64,000 bases of DNA from positions 434,001-498,000 of the forward strand of contig CBDFGS010000012.1 in NCBI GenBank assembly GCA_965247255.1, read 5' to 3'. Positions 61,349-64,000 of the stretch are shown here, in pieces. The position numbers and the translations under genes are program-made. The notes under the pieces are model-generated. The model made no database searches and was not told the origin of the DNA. It was given only the letters and a program-made list of their open reading frames with translations. The stretch is from CBDFGS01 sp965247255. Lineage in GTDB: Bacteria > Chloroflexota > Dehalococcoidia > Lucifugimonadales > CAUZJF01. The stretch's first letter is position 1, and each line of letters starts with the position of its first letter.

Positions 61349-62488
61349 ATGACTCAAAAGGACTCCCCCGGCGATGTCTATCGCGCCATCGGCGTCGAAC
61401 CCATGATAAGCGCGAGTGGTACCGCGACGAGATGGGGCGGCACCAAGCTCCGCGCCGAGGTCATGGATGCCATGAATAAGGCCGCGACCGTCATGGTCGA
61501 CGTCGAAATCCTCAATCGCGAGGCCGGCAAGATAATAGCGGGCATAACCGGCGCCGAAGCCGGCCTGGTTACCAGCGGGGCCGCCGGAGGACTCGTGTTG
61601 CAAGCCGCGGCATGCATCGCCGGCTCAGACCCCGGGAAGATGGCCAGGCTTCCGGACACCGACGGCATGAAGAACGAGATCATCATCCACACCAGCCACA
61701 GGTTTCCCTATGACCAGGCTTATCAGGCAGCCGGCGCCAAGCTGGTTGGCGTCGGCGACGGCCGCCGCTGCTATCCGTGGCAGCTGGAGGCGGCAATCAC
61801 CGAGCGTACCGCTGCCGTCGCATACCTGAATTCGCCCTTTGTTTCGCGCAGGGCCCTTCCCCTCGAAGAAGTTTGCGAGATAGCGCACGCCGCGGGGGTG
61901 CCGGTTATCGTCGATGCCGCATCGACGCTCCCTCCCAAAGCGAACCTCAAGATGTCACTTCGACAGGGCGCGGACATGGTCGTATTCAGCGGAGGCAAGG
62001 GGGTCAGAGGCCCCCAGGGCACCGGAATCCTGTGTGGCAGGGCCGACCTGATCGAGGCCGCAGTCGCAAACGCCAGCCCCAACGCGTTCATAGGGCGCGG
62101 GATGAAGGTGGCCAAGGAAGAGATCGTCGGGCTCGTTTCGGCTCTAAAGATTTTCGTCGACGAGGACGAGGAGGCCAAGAACGATCGCTTCCGTGAGCGG
62201 TGCCAGGTGTTGGTGGACGCACTAATCGAGGTCCCCGGACTGAAGATTACGATCGAGCACGACGAGCACGACTACCTGATTCCCACAACGTTAATGACGT
62301 TCACCAGCGACTGGGACGGCCCCTCGCGCGACGAGGTGTACGAGAGGATGCTGCAAGGCCGGCCCAGCGTCGCGCTGCACAACCTGGGGAACCCCGACGA
62401 GCTAGCCGTGGACCCCATGAACCTCGACCGACAAGATCTGGACGCGGTCGTACGGCGTCTCCGCGAAGAGCTACTCGGCTCTTCGTAA
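61349..62488 (+). CDS. SelA/DgaE-fold PLP-dependent enzyme
   Basis: A 379-residue fold-type I PLP enzyme. Seen: NSGTAT-like ISASGTATRWGGTKL, AEVMDAMNKAATVMVDVEIL, the GAEAGLVTSGAAGGLVLQAA region, VIVDAASTLPPKANL and the PLP Lys in FSGGKGVRGPQGTG (about 214). Length and motifs resemble D-glucosaminate-6-phosphate ammonia lyase (DgaE) and the wider SelA-like group; true selenocysteine synthase SelA is longer. GAGG lies 6-7 bases before the ATG. The next gene is the interrupted DUF3179 lipoprotein, 50 bases on. Confidence 0.83.
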   Translation: MTQKDSPGDVYRAIGVEPMISASGTATRWGGTKLRAEVMDAMNKAATVMVDVEILNREAGKIIAGITGAEAGLVTSGAAGGLVLQAAACIAGSDPGKMARLPDTDGMKNEIIIHTSHRFPYDQAYQAAGAKLVGVGDGRRCYPWQLEAAITERTAAVAYLNSPFVSRRALPLEEVCEIAHAAGVPVIVDAASTLPPKANLKMSLRQGADMVVFSGGKGVRGPQGTGILCGRADLIEAAVANASPNAFIGRGMKVAKEEIVGLVSALKIFVDEDEEAKNDRFRERCQVLVDALIEVPGLKITIEHDEHDYLIPTTLMTFTSDWDGPSRDEVYERMLQGRPSVALHNLGNPDELAVDPMNLDRQDLDAVVRRLREELLGSS

Positions 62489-62538
62489 GACTGCGAGAAC
62501 AGAGCCTCACCCTCTTCTCGTCCCGCGCGTTGTATACG

Positions 62539-64000
62539 ATGAGGTGCCCGTTGAAAACCCGACCGCGCCGGCTAGGCCCCATCGCGCTTGGAGCTCCGCT
62601 TCTCGCATCAGCCATTCTTGCCCTGTCGTGCGGCAGCCCCGATCTGCCGACGCCGGTTTCTTCCACTTCGAGGCCGGCAGAGCCTGCCCCGACCCAGGCC
62701 ACTGAGCCCGCAACCACGCCCGCCACGGCGTCTCCCACGGTGGCGGCAGCATCCACCGCGACGCCGGGGCTGCAAGCCATAGTACCTCCACAGGTGTTTG
62801 AGGGCTCGTACGACTCATCTAAGAACATGCGACGCTTGTGGTCGCTTCGCGAGTCCGACACGGGGAACACGCTGGCTGCTCTTAGCGACGCTCACGAAAA
62901 CAGAGACCGTTCGCAGGTCCCGGTAATACTCGACTTGATGCGGCTCATTGGGGACCGGTCGTTTCGCGAGCCGGCCGCCTTTACGCTAAGGGAGATCACC
63001 GGACAGGATTTCACCGAGGGCCAAGACGGTCTCAAGAGTTGGACGGAATTTGTCGGCAATCATCTGGCCGAATACCAGCCTCCGCCTGGCTACATCCAGT
63101 GGAAGGCTGATTTGCTCGGTGTCATAGACACTCGCATTAAGAACTTCCTGCTCTCGGCGACGATCGGCCAGCGCATCGACCTAACCGAGGTAGTTTGGGG
63201 CGGCGTGCGCACCGACGGCATCCCCGATCTCCGCGACGTTCCCGTCCTCGAGGTCTCCGAGGCCGACTACCTGAACCCGGACGACCGAGTGTTCGGGGTC
63301 TCGATTAACGGCGAGCACAGAGCGTACCCGTTGCGGATCATCAACGCGCACGAGATGGCCAACGATACGCTGGGGGGCGAACCCATCGCCCTCGCCTATT
63401 GAACGCTCTGCGGTACCGGAATCGTGTATTCCGCCAAGATCGATGGGAAGCCAACCACCTTTGGCACCTCCGGCCTCCTCTATCGTAGCAACAAGCTTAT
63501 GTACGATAGGACGACAGGCTCTCTATGGCGGCAGTTTACGGGTGAGCCGGTGATAGGAACGCTGGCCGATAGGGATATCAGACTCGATTTCTTCCCCGTG
63601 CTGCTGACCACCTGGGAGGAGTGGACCTCCCTGCATCCTGATACCACCGTGCTCGACATCGAAGCCTCGCTCTACCCCGCGAACTCATACGCGCCCGAGT
63701 CCGACGTTCGATCCATCTACCACGCGTATTTCACGTCTCCCGACACCATGTTCCCGGTCTGGAACCGCAGCGACGCCCTTGAGACAAAGGCGGTGGTCCT
63801 GGGTGTCGCCGTCGGTGAATCCCACAAGGCCTACCCGGTATCCGCTCTGCAGCAGAAACGCGTCATTAACGACAACGTCGGTGATAAGCCCATATTGGTC
63901 ATCGCCTCATCTTCGACTCAGGCGGCCCGGGTCTACGAGCGGGGCGATGTCGGGGAGTTTTCGACCCCCGAGGGCACGGCGGGAGGTGGCCTGCCCTCTC
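62539..64000 (+). CDS. DUF3179 lipoprotein with an in-frame TGA at the CxxC motif (candidate selenoprotein, cut by the window edge)
   Basis: A basic N terminus, a hydrophobic signal and a lipobox ALSC-G, then a Pro/Thr/Ala linker (about 34-75), a HEAT-like helical part and the DUF3179 domain from about residue 230. Codon 288 is TGA (63400-63402), flanked by PIALAY and TLCGTGIVY; the family has YCxLCGxG here. After it the same frame reads KPTTFGTSGLLYRSNKLMYD, TGSLWRQFTGEPVIGTL and on to the window end with no further stop. CGGAAT/ATTCCG with a 5-base loop follows at 63417-63433. Either UGA is read as selenocysteine, giving UxxC, or the gene is broken by one base change. The ATG has no good ribosome site; TTG 62551 with GAGG 6 bases upstream is an alternative start. 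Confidence 0.85.
63403..63435 (+). promoter_or_regulatory. Candidate bacterial SECIS hairpin
   Basis: Directly after the TGA: a 6-bp stem (63417-63422 with 63428-63433) with loop CGTGT, extended by GG/CC (63412-63413 with 63434-63435) around a TAC bulge on the 5' side. The loop begins 20 bases after the TGA and has G in its first two bases. As I recall the published bacterial consensus (loop 16-37 bases after UGA, stem of 4-16 bp, G in the first two loop bases), it fits. Confidence 0.45.

Noticed and set aside
1..64000. tRNA or rRNA genes
   Set aside because: I looked for T-arm patterns (GGTTCGAATCC-like) and found only hits inside coding regions with no cloverleaf around them.

Overview
This is a high-GC bacterial window of densely packed genes on both strands. 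It carries no rRNA, tRNA or phage genes that I can see. The content suggests a Chloroflexota bacterium, possibly Dehalococcoidia/SAR202-like: many molybdenum hydroxylase subunits, an enolase-superfamily dehydratase, amidohydrolase and thioesterase enzymes, a type IV pilus system in a genome without obvious outer-membrane genes here, and interspersed palindromic repeats ending in GCCCCTAC. The phylum assignment is inference from gene content only.

Layout. 0-3 kb: an amidohydrolase, a TolB-like beta-propeller lipoprotein and an FHA protein. 3.4-13.6 kb: a type IV pilus/type II secretion-like cluster (PilB ATPase, PilC platform, PilN- and PilO-like assembly proteins, prepilin peptidase, a NarL-type two-component system, three prepilins, the middle one frameshifted). 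13.6-16 kb: a convergent O-antigen ligase/TPR protein. 16.6-19.5 kb: an IS1380-like element that splits a 400-codon gene; the two halves rejoin in frame when the element and one copy of the 5-bp target duplication are removed. 19.5-31.8 kb, mostly minus strand: gamma-glutamyltransferase, an MrfA-like helicase, a DUF503 protein, an NAD-salvage pair, an M23 peptidase-like protein, an MBL hydrolase, a JAMM peptidase, a cytidylate-kinase-like protein and apt. 31.9-36 kb: a VWA protein, a J-domain membrane protein, a second diverged IS1380-like copy that splits a small monooxygenase gene, and a RAYT transposase followed by its palindromic repeat array.

36.6-46 kb: a FlK-like thioesterase, then an operon for a three-subunit molybdenum hydroxylase with two tandem large subunits, a MoaD-like sulfur carrier, peptide deformylase, a DapA-family aldolase and a methyltransferase. 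46-58 kb: a long NHL-repeat protein, ribosomal protein bL25, a mandelate racemase-like enzyme, a VWA protein, a six-repeat DUF5671 membrane protein, a transaldolase-like enzyme, an MBL hydrolase and methionine aminopeptidase. 58-64 kb: a YdeI-like protein, an epoxide hydrolase remnant, mocA and xdhC (both serve molybdenum hydroxylases such as the one at 37-43 kb), a SelA/DgaE-fold PLP enzyme and a DUF3179 lipoprotein.

The most notable observation is in the last gene. Its frame is interrupted by one TGA at 63400-63402, exactly where the DUF3179 family has the first cysteine of its YCxLCG motif. The frame then stays open and family-like to the window end, and a hairpin fitting the bacterial SECIS layout starts just after the TGA. 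This is a candidate selenoprotein with a UxxC motif.
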